A DNA stretch of 64,000 nt from an uncultured Clostridia bacterium (GCA_947624415.1 CANQKH010000003.1:1-64000), one strand, 5' to 3'. Shown: positions 35,221 to 44,310, numbered from the stretch's first letter. Notes: generated by a model not told the origin, from the letters alone. Made by a program: numbers and translations.

Positions 35221-36186
35221 ATGGAAAAGCAAATTGAGAAAGAATTATCAAAAAGAAATATGTATAATGAAGATGACAGTGGGAAAATTTTTTTGATTGC
35301 ACTTGTAACTCCAATACTTTTGTCGCTTTTGTTTACATTAATTGCAACACAGATTGCAAATGGTCAGGAAATAGATTATAAGACAGTTTCATCAAATATT
35401 TGGTTTCAGGTAAGTTATATTCTTATAAATTTTGCATTATATATATTGATATATTTTCTATATAATAAAACAAAGAAAATAAGATATAATGCAATAAAAT
35501 TAGATTTCAAGATGAAATGGCACACCTATTTACTATTAATAGGGGTAGGGGTATTGTCTTTATTTGGAATACAATATTTTATAGGTGCAGTTGATAAATT
35601 TTTGGAACTTATAAAATATCCTCTTGATGACAGCCTGCCAGTAATAAATCCAACAGGTTGGGGTTCTTATTTTGCATCACTTTTGTTGCTTGCGGTAATA
35701 CCTGCAATAGAGGAAGAACTTATTTTTAGAGGGATAATATTTAATGGCTTAAGATCACGCTTTAAAGATTATCAAGCAATTTTGTTGTCGGCGGCTATGT
35801 TTACATTAATGCACGCAAGTTTGCAACAATTTGTTTATCCATTCTTGCTTGGGATAATAATGGCATGGGTGGTTATGAGAACTGGCTCACTTATGTCATC
35901 AATTATTGTTCACTTTACAAACAATGCAATAGTAGTTACACTTGCATTTATAACAAATATGACGGGGTGGCGGATAGATTTTATAAATAAATGGTGGTTC
36001 TACATTATTTCCATACTTTTATTATGCATAACTTTTGGGATATATTTTTTAATAGATAGATATTACTTTAAACATAAAAGCAAAGAGGATGTTGAGAAGA
36101 AGAAAACAAATTCAAAATTTTTGATTGTATCATTGATTTTGGGTGTATCTTTATTTATAACTGCCATAATTTTAAATTTTATTTAA
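35221..36186 (+). CDS. CPBP-family intramembrane metalloprotease
   Basis: A 321-residue protein with about eight transmembrane helices. The CPBP (Abi/CaaX-protease-like) motifs are present: EEELIFRG (motif 1), FTLMHAS (motif 2) and HFTNNAI (motif 3), giving the Glu-Glu, Arg and His residues of the Rce1-type site. Substrates in bacteria are mostly unknown; some give immunity to self-made bacteriocins. A second CPBP gene lies 305 bases downstream in the same direction, separated by the foldback element. The start ATG is directly after a promoter. Confidence 0.88.
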   Translation: MEKQIEKELSKRNMYNEDDSGKIFLIALVTPILLSLLFTLIATQIANGQEIDYKTVSSNIWFQVSYILINFALYILIYFLYNKTKKIRYNAIKLDFKMKWHTYLLLIGVGVLSLFGIQYFIGAVDKFLELIKYPLDDSLPVINPTGWGSYFASLLLLAVIPAIEEELIFRGIIFNGLRSRFKDYQAILLSAAMFTLMHASLQQFVYPFLLGIIMAWVVMRTGSLMSSIIVHFTNNAIVVTLAFITNMTGWRIDFINKWWFYIISILLLCITFGIYFLIDRYYFKHKSKEDVEKKKTNSKFLIVSLILGVSLFITAIILNFI

Positions 36187-36244
36187 AATCTTTAAAAAAT
36201 ACTTGTAAAATCAAAAAATTTATAATATAAATATATAGGAATAA

Positions 36245-36265
36245 GACTTATTTGCAAAAATAAGT
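36245..36265. repeat. Left copy of an 18-bp direct repeat, also a hairpin
   Basis: TTATTTGCAAAAATAAGT (36248-36265) abuts the left end of element E2 and recurs with one change at 36437-36454. This left copy is also the core of a palindrome GACTTATT/AATAAGTC (36245-36266). Confidence 0.6.
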
Positions 36266-36416
36266 CAGACTGAATAAAAACGGCGTGAACGCAAAAGTTT
36301 TACAATTTTGCTTGCTGCGTTTACTGTAAAACGCCCCTTTGCAGTCATTTAGGACTACTAAACTCCTGCTTCGGGACATTTCTCGAGCCTTGCCTCACTT
36401 GTTTTTATTCAGTCTG
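36266..36416. repeat. Foldback element E2 with perfect 16-bp terminal inverted repeats
   Basis: CAGACTGAATAAAAAC (36266-36281) is the exact reverse complement of GTTTTTATTCAGTCTG (36401-36416). The 151-bp element shares its interior order with E1 (TGCGTTTACTG, GTCATTTAG, ACTAAACTCCT, TCGAGCCTTG), but the two differ in length and end sequence. There is no coding capacity. It separates the two CPBP genes. A non-autonomous mobile element or dispersed structured RNA is likely. Confidence 0.85.
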
Positions 36417-36436
36417 TTAATTTGTCTAAACTCTGA

Positions 36437-36454
36437 TTATTTGCAAAGATAAGT
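36437..36454. repeat. Right copy of the 18-bp direct repeat
   Basis: TTATTTGCAAAGATAAGT, 17 of 18 bases identical to the copy on the left flank of E2. It contains TTGCAA (36441-36446), a possible -35 box for the second CPBP gene, so the duplication may have carried a promoter part. Confidence 0.55.
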
Positions 36455-36490
36455 TTTTATCATGTTACACTCAGGTTAAAAGGAGAGGCA

Positions 36491-37624
36491 ATGACATACA
36501 AAAATAAAGTTTCACGAAATGCTTTAATTTGCTACTTGACAATAGTGGTGCTTTTTACAACAATAAAACTCCTATCTGCATTTGGGTTACTTAATTTTCT
36601 TGGGAATTATGCTGGACTTGTGTCAACAATAGTTGTTCAAATAGGCTTGTTATTTTTAATATCGATATTTATGTTTGGGAAACTTAATAAAACAAAACCA
36701 AAAGAGGTGTTTAAGTTTTATGATTTTAACAAAATAAGTTTTAAGGCCATTGCATTATCATTTGCAATAGGACTTGTGGTATATCTTTTAAACATATTAG
36801 TTTCGACGTTTTTCAATGCTTTTATTTCGTTGTTTGGCTATCAATTTTCATCAAGCGAAACTATGACGAGTTACCCATTTTGGCTTTTAATTTTAAACTT
36901 AATTTTCACAGCGGTTTTACCAGGAATATGTGAGGAGACTGCACATAGAGGATTGTTACTCAAAGGCTTCTCTCCATCCAATCCACGCTTTGCTATTCTA
37001 ATTTCATCCCTACTTTTCGGCCTGTTGCATATGAACGTAGAACAAGTTTTTTATGCAACATTGATAGGAATAGTGTTGGGATTTGTAACAAGCATTTCAG
37101 AATCAATTTATCCTGCAATGATAATACATTTCACAAACAATGCACTTTCAGTGTTTATGGGATATTCAAGTTTTCATGGACTAGGCTTTGAGAATATATT
37201 TAATATATTCCAAAAAGCCCTTGACGTTTCACCAATAATCGGCATTATTATAATGATAATAACAATATATCTCCTGTATAAATTATTACGTTTTTTAATA
37301 AACAAACTTTTCATTTCGACTACCGGTGAAAAAATGAATCAAATGCAAATATCTATATTAGAGGACATTGAGAAGAAAAAATATCTTGAAGATGTAAAAA
37401 ACCTTACAAATGGAAGGGTAGACTTAAATATAGAAGAACAGGATATGCAAGACTTTTTCTTTAATCAAAACAAAAAAATGGGTTGTTATAGCGAGGTAAA
37501 GGAATTTATATTTAATGATAAAAGCGAATTTAAGATAGACCAAATTACAAAAATAATATTAATAACAACCTTTGTCATAGTGGCATCGCTGACGTTATTT
37601 TCTTTCATTTGGGGAATATTATGA
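36491..37624 (+). CDS. CPBP-family intramembrane metalloprotease (second copy)
   Basis: A 377-residue, eight-helix membrane protein with CPBP motifs CEETAHRG, FGLLHMN and HFTNNAL. It has a longer C-terminal soluble insertion (about 285-350) and a final transmembrane helix. It is a diverged paralogue of the CPBP gene upstream. The start follows AAAAGGAGAGG. Its TGA overlaps the rlmH ATG by four bases, an unusual coupling of a membrane protease with an rRNA methyltransferase. Confidence 0.88.
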   Translation: MTYKNKVSRNALICYLTIVVLFTTIKLLSAFGLLNFLGNYAGLVSTIVVQIGLLFLISIFMFGKLNKTKPKEVFKFYDFNKISFKAIALSFAIGLVVYLLNILVSTFFNAFISLFGYQFSSSETMTSYPFWLLILNLIFTAVLPGICEETAHRGLLLKGFSPSNPRFAILISSLLFGLLHMNVEQVFYATLIGIVLGFVTSISESIYPAMIIHFTNNALSVFMGYSSFHGLGFENIFNIFQKALDVSPIIGIIIMIITIYLLYKLLRFLINKLFISTTGEKMNQMQISILEDIEKKKYLEDVKNLTNGRVDLNIEEQDMQDFFFNQNKKMGCYSEVKEFIFNDKSEFKIDQITKIILITTFVIVASLTLFSFIWGIL

Positions 37625-38079
37625 TAACTATAAATATTGTTGCTGTTGGACTTTTAAAAGAGGAATTTTGGAAGGATGCACAAAAGGAATATCAAAAAAG
37701 ACTTTCAAAGTTTTGCAAATTGAATATAATTCAACTGCAAGACCAAACCAAGTTTAGCGAAGAGGGCAAAATATTAGCAGAGGAAGAAAAATTAATTGAA
37801 AAGAATCTCCAAGGCAAAGTATATTTGCTCGAAATAAATTCAAAATTGTATTCAAGTGAAGATTTTGCCATAGAAATAGATAAAATTGCCCAGACTAACA
37901 GTATTATAACCTTTGTTTTGGGAGGTTCATACGGGGTAAGTCAGGGAATAAAAGAAAAAATAAAGGATAAAATATCCTTTGGAAAAATAACTCTTCCGCA
38001 TAATTTAGCGAGAATAGTTTTGTTAGAGCAAATTTACAGGGCATTTATGATATTAAGTGGAGCAAAATATCATAAATAA
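37621..38079 (+). CDS. rlmH: 23S rRNA (pseudouridine(1915)-N3)-methyltransferase RlmH
   Basis: A small SPOUT methyltransferase of 152 residues. The knot region FVLGGSYGVSQGIK and the C-terminus TLPHNLARIVLLEQIYRAF...YHK are diagnostic. It starts at the ATG overlapping the CPBP stop. It ends one base before the stop codon of the opposing small gene. Confidence 0.93.
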   Translation: MITINIVAVGLLKEEFWKDAQKEYQKRLSKFCKLNIIQLQDQTKFSEEGKILAEEEKLIEKNLQGKVYLLEINSKLYSSEDFAIEIDKIAQTNSIITFVLGGSYGVSQGIKEKIKDKISFGKITLPHNLARIVLLEQIYRAFMILSGAKYHK

Positions 38080-38080
38080 G

Positions 38081-38167
38081 TTAAAGAAGGTTGAAAAATA
38101 GGGAGCAGAAAAGACTTCCGCCCAAAATAATAACAAGAATAATCATTGCAAGATTTTTAAAATCCAT
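38081..38167 (-). CDS. 28-residue single-span membrane peptide
   Basis: An open frame directly abutting the stop codon of the DUF378 gene (TAA then ATG), with CGAGGT seven bases upstream. It encodes MDFKNLAMIILVIILGGS followed by LFCSLFFNLL, a nearly perfect transmembrane helix with a short charged N-terminus. The tight coupling, ribosome binding site and hydrophobicity support a real small membrane protein, perhaps a partner of the DUF378 protein. No family known to me. Confidence 0.55.
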   Translation of the reverse strand: MDFKNLAMIILVIILGGSLFCSLFFNLL

Positions 38168-38539
38168 TTATTGACCTCGATCATCAAAATGTTCATCAAA
38201 GAGTCCGTTTGAAGGTTGTTGTTCTTCATTGTTTGAGAAGTTATCTTCGCCTGCTTCGACATTGTAGGCGGGTGAATTATCTTTTTTTCTCATTTTGTCA
38301 ATATTGTCAGCAAGATTTTTTCTGTTTCGCCTTGAAAAAACATTGAGGTCGCCCTTGCCTTTAAACAATTTGAAAACAAGAACAATGCTTGATGCTCCAA
38401 CAATAATATAAATTATTCTTGAGAAGACACTTGCCTGGTAACCAAAAATACCAGCCACGAAATCGTATTGTAGCAAGCCAATCATAAGCCAATTAATATT
38501 TCCAAGAATGGAAAGAATAAAAGCGATAATAGTAAGCAT
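38168..38539 (-). CDS. DUF378 membrane protein
   Basis: Residues 1-62 are the two-helix DUF378 (YuzA-like) domain: INWLMIGLLQYDFVAGIFG and IIYIIVGASSIVLVFKLF. A 60-residue hydrophilic, partly acidic cytoplasmic tail follows. Function unknown. Starts after AGGAGG. The 28-residue membrane peptide follows directly. Confidence 0.82.
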   Translation of the reverse strand: MLTIIAFILSILGNINWLMIGLLQYDFVAGIFGYQASVFSRIIYIIVGASSIVLVFKLFKGKGDLNVFSRRNRKNLADNIDKMRKKDNSPAYNVEAGEDNFSNNEEQQPSNGLFDEHFDDRGQ

Positions 38540-38730
38540 AAGACCTCCTTTGATATATTTTTTGCAAAGGGGTAAAAAAAATTCAAAATTATTAAAAATT
38601 GTTGACTTTTTTTGAAAATAGGAATATAATATGACATTGTAAAATAAAATTTTAATACAAATTATTGAAAAAAAAGGAATAAAAATTCAGTAATTTTAAA
38701 TAATAAACAATTTAAAAGGAGAGAGGAGAA

Positions 38731-39201
38731 ATGACACATTTTTTAACTGCTGAAGGCAAAAAACAATTGGAGGAAAAGTTAAATTATTATAAATCAACAA
38801 GAAGATTGGAGGCCAGCGAGAAAATCGCAGTTGCAAGAGAATTTGGCGATCTTTCTGAGAACTCGGAATATGATTCTGCAAAAGAGGAGCAGGCAAAGAT
38901 AGAGGCTGAGATAAGAGAAATGGAAGATATACTTTTGAATTGCCAAATTATAGACTCTGCAAAAACAGAAGGAGAGGTTTCAATAGGTTCAACAGTAATT
39001 GTATACGATGAAGAATTTGACGAGAAGTTAGAACTTAAAATATTGGGCTCTACAGAAAGCAATCCAAGCAAGGGAATTATAAGCAACAATTCTCCATTAG
39101 GTGCGGCACTTTTAGGAAAGAAAGTTGGAGAAAGAGTAACCGTTAAAATGGAAACAGGCGATATAGTTTACAAAATTCTTGAAGTAAGGCATGATAATTA
39201 A
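38731..39201 (+). CDS. greA: Transcription elongation factor GreA
   Basis: A 156-residue protein with the N-terminal coiled coil bearing the acidic tip (GDLSENSEYDSAKEEQ) and the C-terminal FKBP-like domain (GSTVIVYD, SPLGAALLGKKVGE). It stimulates RNA cleavage in backtracked RNA polymerase. Preceded by a purine-rich AAGGAGAGAGGAG. Confidence 0.96.
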   Translation: MTHFLTAEGKKQLEEKLNYYKSTRRLEASEKIAVAREFGDLSENSEYDSAKEEQAKIEAEIREMEDILLNCQIIDSAKTEGEVSIGSTVIVYDEEFDEKLELKILGSTESNPSKGIISNNSPLGAALLGKKVGERVTVKMETGDIVYKILEVRHDN

Positions 39202-39204
39202 AAA

Positions 39205-39248
39205 AAATGCATTTTTGGTTTAAAAAACTCTTGCCAAAAATGCTTTTA
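39205..39248 (+). terminator. Terminator of greA
   Basis: GCATTTTTGG (39209-39218) pairs with CCAAAAATGC (39234-39243), followed by a short T-run. Confidence 0.65.
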
Positions 39249-39296
39249 TGTTATATAATACTATTAGATATAAATTTGTTATGGTAATATAAAAAT

Positions 39297-40223
39297 ATGA
39301 TGTTTAGAAATTCTTGCAAACTTTTATGTGCTAATTTTGGGGAAGTGTGGAAACTTTTAGTTTACCATATTTTATCTCTAGCCTTTTGTGTAGGACTTTT
39401 GGCAGTTTTTTATAAAGATTACTTTAATTTTGTAGACATAGCATATTCAAAAGCAAATATGCAAACGGTGTGGGACACAGGGACTATGTATGGTTCAACA
39501 TTTGCCAATGCACTAACTATCGTAGCAAATTTTATCATATACTTTTTTGAAGCGATGTTTGCTTCAAACATAGGAAAAGGGATATATTTTTTAATAATTG
39601 TGGCACTAGTAATGCCATTATTAATGAATATAGGTAAGGTTGTTACTTGTGAACTTATGTATGGATATATGTCAGCCTGCCAGAAACAGAGTTTTACAGG
39701 AACATTTTTAAAGACCCTCAAGACATCACTTGCCTATTCATCGGTGAAAGTATTTTACGCATTACCTTTCAACTTTTTGATTGTTTCAGCAATGTGGGGA
39801 TTAACGCGAATAAACAACGATATATTTGATTACTTTATGCCATTTGTTTTTGTAATAATATCTGCACTTTTAATGGCATTTAAGGAATTATTAAATGCGG
39901 GATGGGCTCCAGCAAAAGTTGTCTATGACCATAATGTTGTGTCATCATACACAATAGGAATGAGAGCGATTTTCAGAAAGGGCGAAAGGGTGTTTTCGAG
40001 TGCTTTTATAATCTATTTGCTTACAATAGTATTGTCAATGGTTTTGGGATTGTATGCTATAATAATAATCCTTCCAATTATTTCGCCATTAATGCATATA
40101 TTTGAGATGGTTGCATTTTTCTCAAATCAAGGCATGAGATTTTATGTAGACAATGATACAATTCTTTCACCAAAAAGGCTTGAAGAAGTAGACAAAATTG
40201 AAGATGCTAAATATCTTTTATAA
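39297..40223 (+). CDS. Polytopic membrane protein of unknown function
   Basis: About 308 residues with six likely transmembrane helices (near 20-40, 78-95, 97-120, 150-172, 182-200, 235-262). No family motif that I recognise. It starts at ATG 39297 or 39300. No Shine-Dalgarno is present and TAATAT ends six bases before the ATG, again suggesting a leaderless message. Confidence 0.65.
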   Translation: MMFRNSCKLLCANFGEVWKLLVYHILSLAFCVGLLAVFYKDYFNFVDIAYSKANMQTVWDTGTMYGSTFANALTIVANFIIYFFEAMFASNIGKGIYFLIIVALVMPLLMNIGKVVTCELMYGYMSACQKQSFTGTFLKTLKTSLAYSSVKVFYALPFNFLIVSAMWGLTRINNDIFDYFMPFVFVIISALLMAFKELLNAGWAPAKVVYDHNVVSSYTIGMRAIFRKGERVFSSAFIIYLLTIVLSMVLGLYAIIIILPIISPLMHIFEMVAFFSNQGMRFYVDNDTILSPKRLEEVDKIEDAKYLL

Positions 40224-40286
40224 TGAATAAAAAATTAGGCTGAAAAACTATAATGCTTTTTTATTGCAAAAATTTAAGGAGACAAC

Positions 40287-41948
40287 ATGAACAATACAGA
40301 AAAATTAAAGATTACTTTTTTAGGTGGAGTGGGCGAAATTGGTAAAAATATAACTGCTTTCGAGTATGGCGGAGATATAATTGTCGTCGATGCTGGTATG
40401 TCATTTCCAGACGATGATTTGCCGGGTGTTGACATAGTTTTGCCAGATATGACCTATTTGATTGAAAATAAAGATAGAGTCAAGGCATTACTTTTAACTC
40501 ACGGGCATGAAGACCATATTGGTGCAGTTCCATTTTTGCTTGAACAACTTCATGTTCCGGTATATGGAACGAGATTAACTCTTGCACTTGTAGAAGCAAA
40601 GATGAAGGAACATCCAAAGGTGCAATATAAAGGGGTGGCGGTAAAGCCTCGCAATGTATTAAAAATAGGTGCATTTGTAATTGAATTTATAAAAGTAAGC
40701 CATTCAATAGCAGGCTCGCTTGCATTGTCGATAACAACCCCTGTTGGAACAATTCTTCATACAGGGGACTTTAAAATTGATTTTGAGCCTATTGATGGAG
40801 AAATGACAGATTTACCAAGACTGGGCGAAATTGGACGTAAAGGTGTTCAACTTTTAATGTGCGAAAGCACAAATGTTTGTAGAAAGGGCTATTCAATGAG
40901 CGAGAAATCGGTGGGAAGAACCCTTGATGAAATAATAAAGAAACACGCAGATAACAGAATTATAGTGGCAACTTTCGCATCCAACATACACAGAATGCAA
41001 CAGATTCTTGATATTGCTGAAAAATATAAAAGAAAGGTTGCCTTTACTGGTAGAAGTATGGTTAATGTCAGCGATGTTGCTCAAATGATAGGTGAATTAA
41101 AATTTAACAAAGAAAATGTTGTCGACATAGAGAAAGTTGACAAAATGGACGACAAAGAAATATTAATTATGACGACAGGAAGCCAGGGCGAGCCAATGAG
41201 TGCATTGACAAGAATGGCGGCAGGTGAATTTAAAAATTTAAAAATAAGGGAAAATGACCTTGTAATATTATCTGCATCTCCAATACCAGGAAATGAGAAA
41301 AATGTTTACAACGTAATAAATGCTTTGTATAAATTAGGTGCTGATGTTATTTATGACGAACTTGCCGAAGTTCACACATCGGGACACGCTTGCCAAGAGG
41401 AATTAAAACTTATGCACAGTTTGACCCGACCAAAGTTTTTTATACCTATTCATGGTGAATATAGACATTTAAAAACTCATAAGGAACTTGCAATGACACT
41501 TGGCATGGAGGAAAGAAACATTCTTTTGCCAAGCCTTGGTATGCAAGTTGAATTATCCAAGGATGCCCTTGTTCAATCAACATTCGTAAAGGCAGGACAA
41601 CGATTGGTTGATGGAATAGGTATAGGGGATATGGACAGCAATGTATTACGAGAAAGAAAGCAATTGTCGGAAGATGGAATTTGTGTTGTTTGTGTAAACA
41701 TAAATAATGTTGCAGGTGAAGTAATTGGTGAGCCATTTATAATAACGAGAGGAGTTGTCTACACAGATGAACAAGAAAGTTTTGTTCAAGATGCTAAAGC
41801 GTGCATTATTTCATCACTAAAAGAGGCTGATTTACGAGGAGTAGAGCCATCTATGATAAGAACATCTCTGCGAAGAGAGGTTTCAAACTTTATTTTTAGA
41901 AGGACAAAACGTCGTCCAATGATATTGACGATTGTTACATTAAACTAA
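40287..41948 (+). CDS. rnj: Ribonuclease J
   Basis: A metallo-beta-lactamase/beta-CASP ribonuclease with 5'-3' exo- and endonuclease activity, central to mRNA decay in Bacillota. The zinc motif LLLTHGHEDHIGAVP (about 70-84), HTGDFKID, STNV and the C-terminal IPIHGEYRHLKTH are present. 553 residues. It starts after AAGGAGAC. The methyltransferase gene follows one base after the stop codon. Confidence 0.95.
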   Translation: MNNTEKLKITFLGGVGEIGKNITAFEYGGDIIVVDAGMSFPDDDLPGVDIVLPDMTYLIENKDRVKALLLTHGHEDHIGAVPFLLEQLHVPVYGTRLTLALVEAKMKEHPKVQYKGVAVKPRNVLKIGAFVIEFIKVSHSIAGSLALSITTPVGTILHTGDFKIDFEPIDGEMTDLPRLGEIGRKGVQLLMCESTNVCRKGYSMSEKSVGRTLDEIIKKHADNRIIVATFASNIHRMQQILDIAEKYKRKVAFTGRSMVNVSDVAQMIGELKFNKENVVDIEKVDKMDDKEILIMTTGSQGEPMSALTRMAAGEFKNLKIRENDLVILSASPIPGNEKNVYNVINALYKLGADVIYDELAEVHTSGHACQEELKLMHSLTRPKFFIPIHGEYRHLKTHKELAMTLGMEERNILLPSLGMQVELSKDALVQSTFVKAGQRLVDGIGIGDMDSNVLRERKQLSEDGICVVCVNINNVAGEVIGEPFIITRGVVYTDEQESFVQDAKACIISSLKEADLRGVEPSMIRTSLRREVSNFIFRRTKRRPMILTIVTLN

Positions 41949-41949
41949 G

Positions 41950-42555
41950 ATGAACAGACTGATAGAGAAAATAAAAGTTCATGCCAAGGAGAATTATATT
42001 CCAATAGTTCGCGACAGAACGATTCAAACAATAAATGAAATATTGAGACATGAAAATTCAAAGAAAGTGCTTGAAATAGGCACTGCAACAGGATATTCAA
42101 CACTTATGATGCTTTTGTCGAATGAAAACTTATATGTAACAACTATTGAAAAAGACGAAGTAAGATACAAATTAGCAGAGGAAAATTTTAGAGAGGCTGG
42201 TGTTGAAAAAAGGGTAAAATTAATTTTAGGTGATGCTTATCAGCAAATAGAGGCGTTAAAAAACGATAAGGAGAAATTTGATTTTATCTTTTTAGATGGG
42301 CCAAAGGGTCAATATATTCGTTATTTTCCAATTCTTTGCGATCTTTTAAATGAAGGTGGAATTATATTTGCAGATAATGTATTACTTGGCGGCTTGTTAA
42401 ATGATAAAAAGGAAGTTACACACAAAAATCGTTCAATGGTGAATAATATGAAAATGTTTATAAAAACGGTGGAAGAGGACAAACGTTTTATAACAAAAGA
42501 GTTCGACATTGATGATGGTTTTGTTGTGAGTAAATTAAAAAAATCAACAGATTAA
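41950..42555 (+). CDS. TrmR-like SAM-dependent O-methyltransferase (YrrM family)
   Basis: A 201-residue class I methyltransferase with LEIGTATGYSTLMM (motif I), TTIEKDEVRYKLAEENF and FDFIFLDGPKGQY. This arrangement matches the YrrM/TrmR branch, which methylates 5-hydroxyuridine at position 34 of tRNAs, though other small O-methyltransferases share it. Coupled to RNase J (one-base gap, no Shine-Dalgarno). The stop codon lies in the loop of the terminator. Confidence 0.8.
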   Translation: MNRLIEKIKVHAKENYIPIVRDRTIQTINEILRHENSKKVLEIGTATGYSTLMMLLSNENLYVTTIEKDEVRYKLAEENFREAGVEKRVKLILGDAYQQIEALKNDKEKFDFIFLDGPKGQYIRYFPILCDLLNEGGIIFADNVLLGGLLNDKKEVTHKNRSMVNNMKMFIKTVEEDKRFITKEFDIDDGFVVSKLKKSTD

Positions 42556-42576
42556 GAAATTCTGTTGTTTTTTTTT
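42545..42576 (+). terminator. Terminator overlapping the methyltransferase stop codon
   Basis: CAACAGA (42545-42551) pairs with TCTGTTG (42561-42567), followed by nine T. The TAA at 42553-42555 is in the loop. The T-run overlaps the -35 box of the next gene. Confidence 0.85.
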
Positions 42577-42593
42577 GAAAATTTTGTTACAAT
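42565..42593 (+). promoter_or_regulatory. Promoter of the PAP2-tsaE-tsaB operon, nearly leaderless
   Basis: TTGTTT (42565-42570), 17 bp, TACAAT (42588-42593). The ATG is at 42603, so the leader is at most a few bases. No ribosome binding site. Confidence 0.6.
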
Positions 42594-42602
42594 ATAGTAG
42601 TT

Positions 42603-43160
42603 ATGGGATTTGAAAGGACTATTATAAAATTTTTACAATTAAATGCAACAACGGGCTGGATAAGTTTTTTTCAGGCGGTAACTTTGCTGGGAAGTTATTT
42701 GGGGTTTGCTGTATGTTTTTTAATTCTTTTTCCAAGAAGCAAGGGGTTGCTAATTTCAATGACGATGACGTTTGTTTTAGGTTCATTATTCAATCATTTG
42801 TTAAAATCAATAATCGCACGCCCAAGACCTTTTGAATCTTATGAGGATATAAAAAATTATGGTGATGAAAGCGGATATAGTATGCCATCAGGACATAGTT
42901 TGTGTGCGGCAATATTTGCAACACATTTAATAGTTTATGTTCACCTTTTAACAAAAAATAAGTGGACAAGGGTTCTGGCAACAATTTCTATATCATTACT
43001 TGCCGGCTTGGTGGCATTTTCACGAATGGTGCTGGGGGTTCATTATTTGACGGACACGCTGGTAGGTATGGGAATGGGAGTTTTAATTTCATCTGTTGCA
43101 ATAATTGCAACTACGGTTGCAATACATGGACTAGCAAGGAGGTATTATGACAAAAATTGA
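42603..43160 (+). CDS. PAP2-family phosphatase, membrane-bound
   Basis: A 185-residue, five- or six-helix membrane protein. The PAP2 motifs are complete: KSIIARPRP, MPSGHS and SRMVLGVHYLTD. Candidates are undecaprenyl-diphosphate phosphatase or phosphatidylglycerophosphate phosphatase activity. tsaE starts 14 bases before its stop codon. Confidence 0.88.
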   Translation: MGFERTIIKFLQLNATTGWISFFQAVTLLGSYLGFAVCFLILFPRSKGLLISMTMTFVLGSLFNHLLKSIIARPRPFESYEDIKNYGDESGYSMPSGHSLCAAIFATHLIVYVHLLTKNKWTRVLATISISLLAGLVAFSRMVLGVHYLTDTLVGMGMGVLISSVAIIATTVAIHGLARRYYDKN

Positions 43161-43602
43161 TATTTTGTCTGTTATAACAAAAAGCGAGAAGGAGACTATG
43201 GCGGTGGCAGAAAAACTTGCCAAAACTGTAGGGAAAGGTGTCGTTTTTACATTATTAGGAGATTTGGGTGCTGGGAAAACTCATTTTGTGAAGGGGTTTG
43301 TAAAGGGACTTGGCAGCAATGAATTGGTAACCAGCCCGACATTTACATTGTTAAATGTATATGAAAAGGGAAGAGTGCCTGTATATCACTTTGATATGTA
43401 TCGTTTAGAAAATGCAGCCGAAGGAGAGGAACTAGGCTTTAATGAATATTTTGATTTAAAAAGTCTTGATGGAATAGTTTTTGTAGAATGGCCAGAGAAA
43501 GTAGAGGGAATGATAAATTGTCCACATATCGAAGTAAAAATAGAAAAAATAGATGACAGGCGTAAAATAACAATTTCAAGTGAGATTGGAGGGGAAAAAT
43601 GA
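43147..43602 (+). CDS. tsaE: tRNA threonylcarbamoyladenosine biosynthesis protein TsaE
   Basis: The ATPase of the t6A37 complex (TsaB-TsaD-TsaE). Walker A GDLGAGKT at 38-45, then TSPTFTLLNVY and FDMYRLE; 151 residues. Strong AAGGAGG inside the end of the PAP2 gene. Overlaps tsaB by four bases. Confidence 0.94.
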   Translation: MTKIDILSVITKSEKETMAVAEKLAKTVGKGVVFTLLGDLGAGKTHFVKGFVKGLGSNELVTSPTFTLLNVYEKGRVPVYHFDMYRLENAAEGEELGFNEYFDLKSLDGIVFVEWPEKVEGMINCPHIEVKIEKIDDRRKITISSEIGGEK

Positions 43603-44222
43603 TTGCGATATGCACGGCGACAAAAAAAGCATTAATAGGTGTGTCAATAAATGGGAAGGAAAAATGCAGTGAACTAGACGCGAATTGCAAGCATTCGGAG
43701 AACGTAATGTTGACAATAGATGGGCTGCTTGATGAAATTGGTGAAGAGATAAAGAATAATGATATTTACAGTGTAGTTTATGGGCCTGGCTCATTTACGG
43801 GGTTAAGGATATCAGTTGCACTTGTAAAGGGCTTGTTGGCAGGTGGCGGTGAAAGAAAGGTGATAGCAATCACATTATCACAGCTTATGGCATATTGTTA
43901 TATAAAACAGAAAAATCCAACCCATTCATTTATGACAGTAATAAATGCATTAAGTGGGAAATATTATATATGTGAATTTGACAAGGATGGCAATGTGATT
44001 GGTGAAGATAAAGTAGTGCAAAAAGAAGAACTGCAAAGTATTGACATAAAGAAGGTTGGTCTAATCGAGGAAGAACTGAATGATGTTGATGAGGTTATAG
44101 ACTTGTCGGCGGAGGAATTATTGCAACTTTCACTTATGAAGGCGAAGAGAAATGAGTATATTTTGCCAAAAGAATTAAAGCCATTATATTTAAGGAAAAG
44201 CCAGGCTGAAGAAGTAAAATAA
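43599..44222 (+). CDS. tsaB: tRNA threonylcarbamoyladenosine biosynthesis protein TsaB
   Basis: A 207-residue ASKHA-fold partner of TsaD. CTATKKALIGVS at the N-terminus and the signature YGPGSFTGLRI at about 62-72 are diagnostic. ATGA overlap with tsaE. The usual downstream rimI and tsaD are not present. Confidence 0.93.
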   Translation: MIAICTATKKALIGVSINGKEKCSELDANCKHSENVMLTIDGLLDEIGEEIKNNDIYSVVYGPGSFTGLRISVALVKGLLAGGGERKVIAITLSQLMAYCYIKQKNPTHSFMTVINALSGKYYICEFDKDGNVIGEDKVVQKEELQSIDIKKVGLIEEELNDVDEVIDLSAEELLQLSLMKAKRNEYILPKELKPLYLRKSQAEEVK

Positions 44223-44310
44223 AAAAAATTTAAAAAATTCAAAAAATTAATAGACATTTTAAAATTATAATTGTATAATGTTGTAGACACAATGTAATAA
44301 AGGAGAAAAA

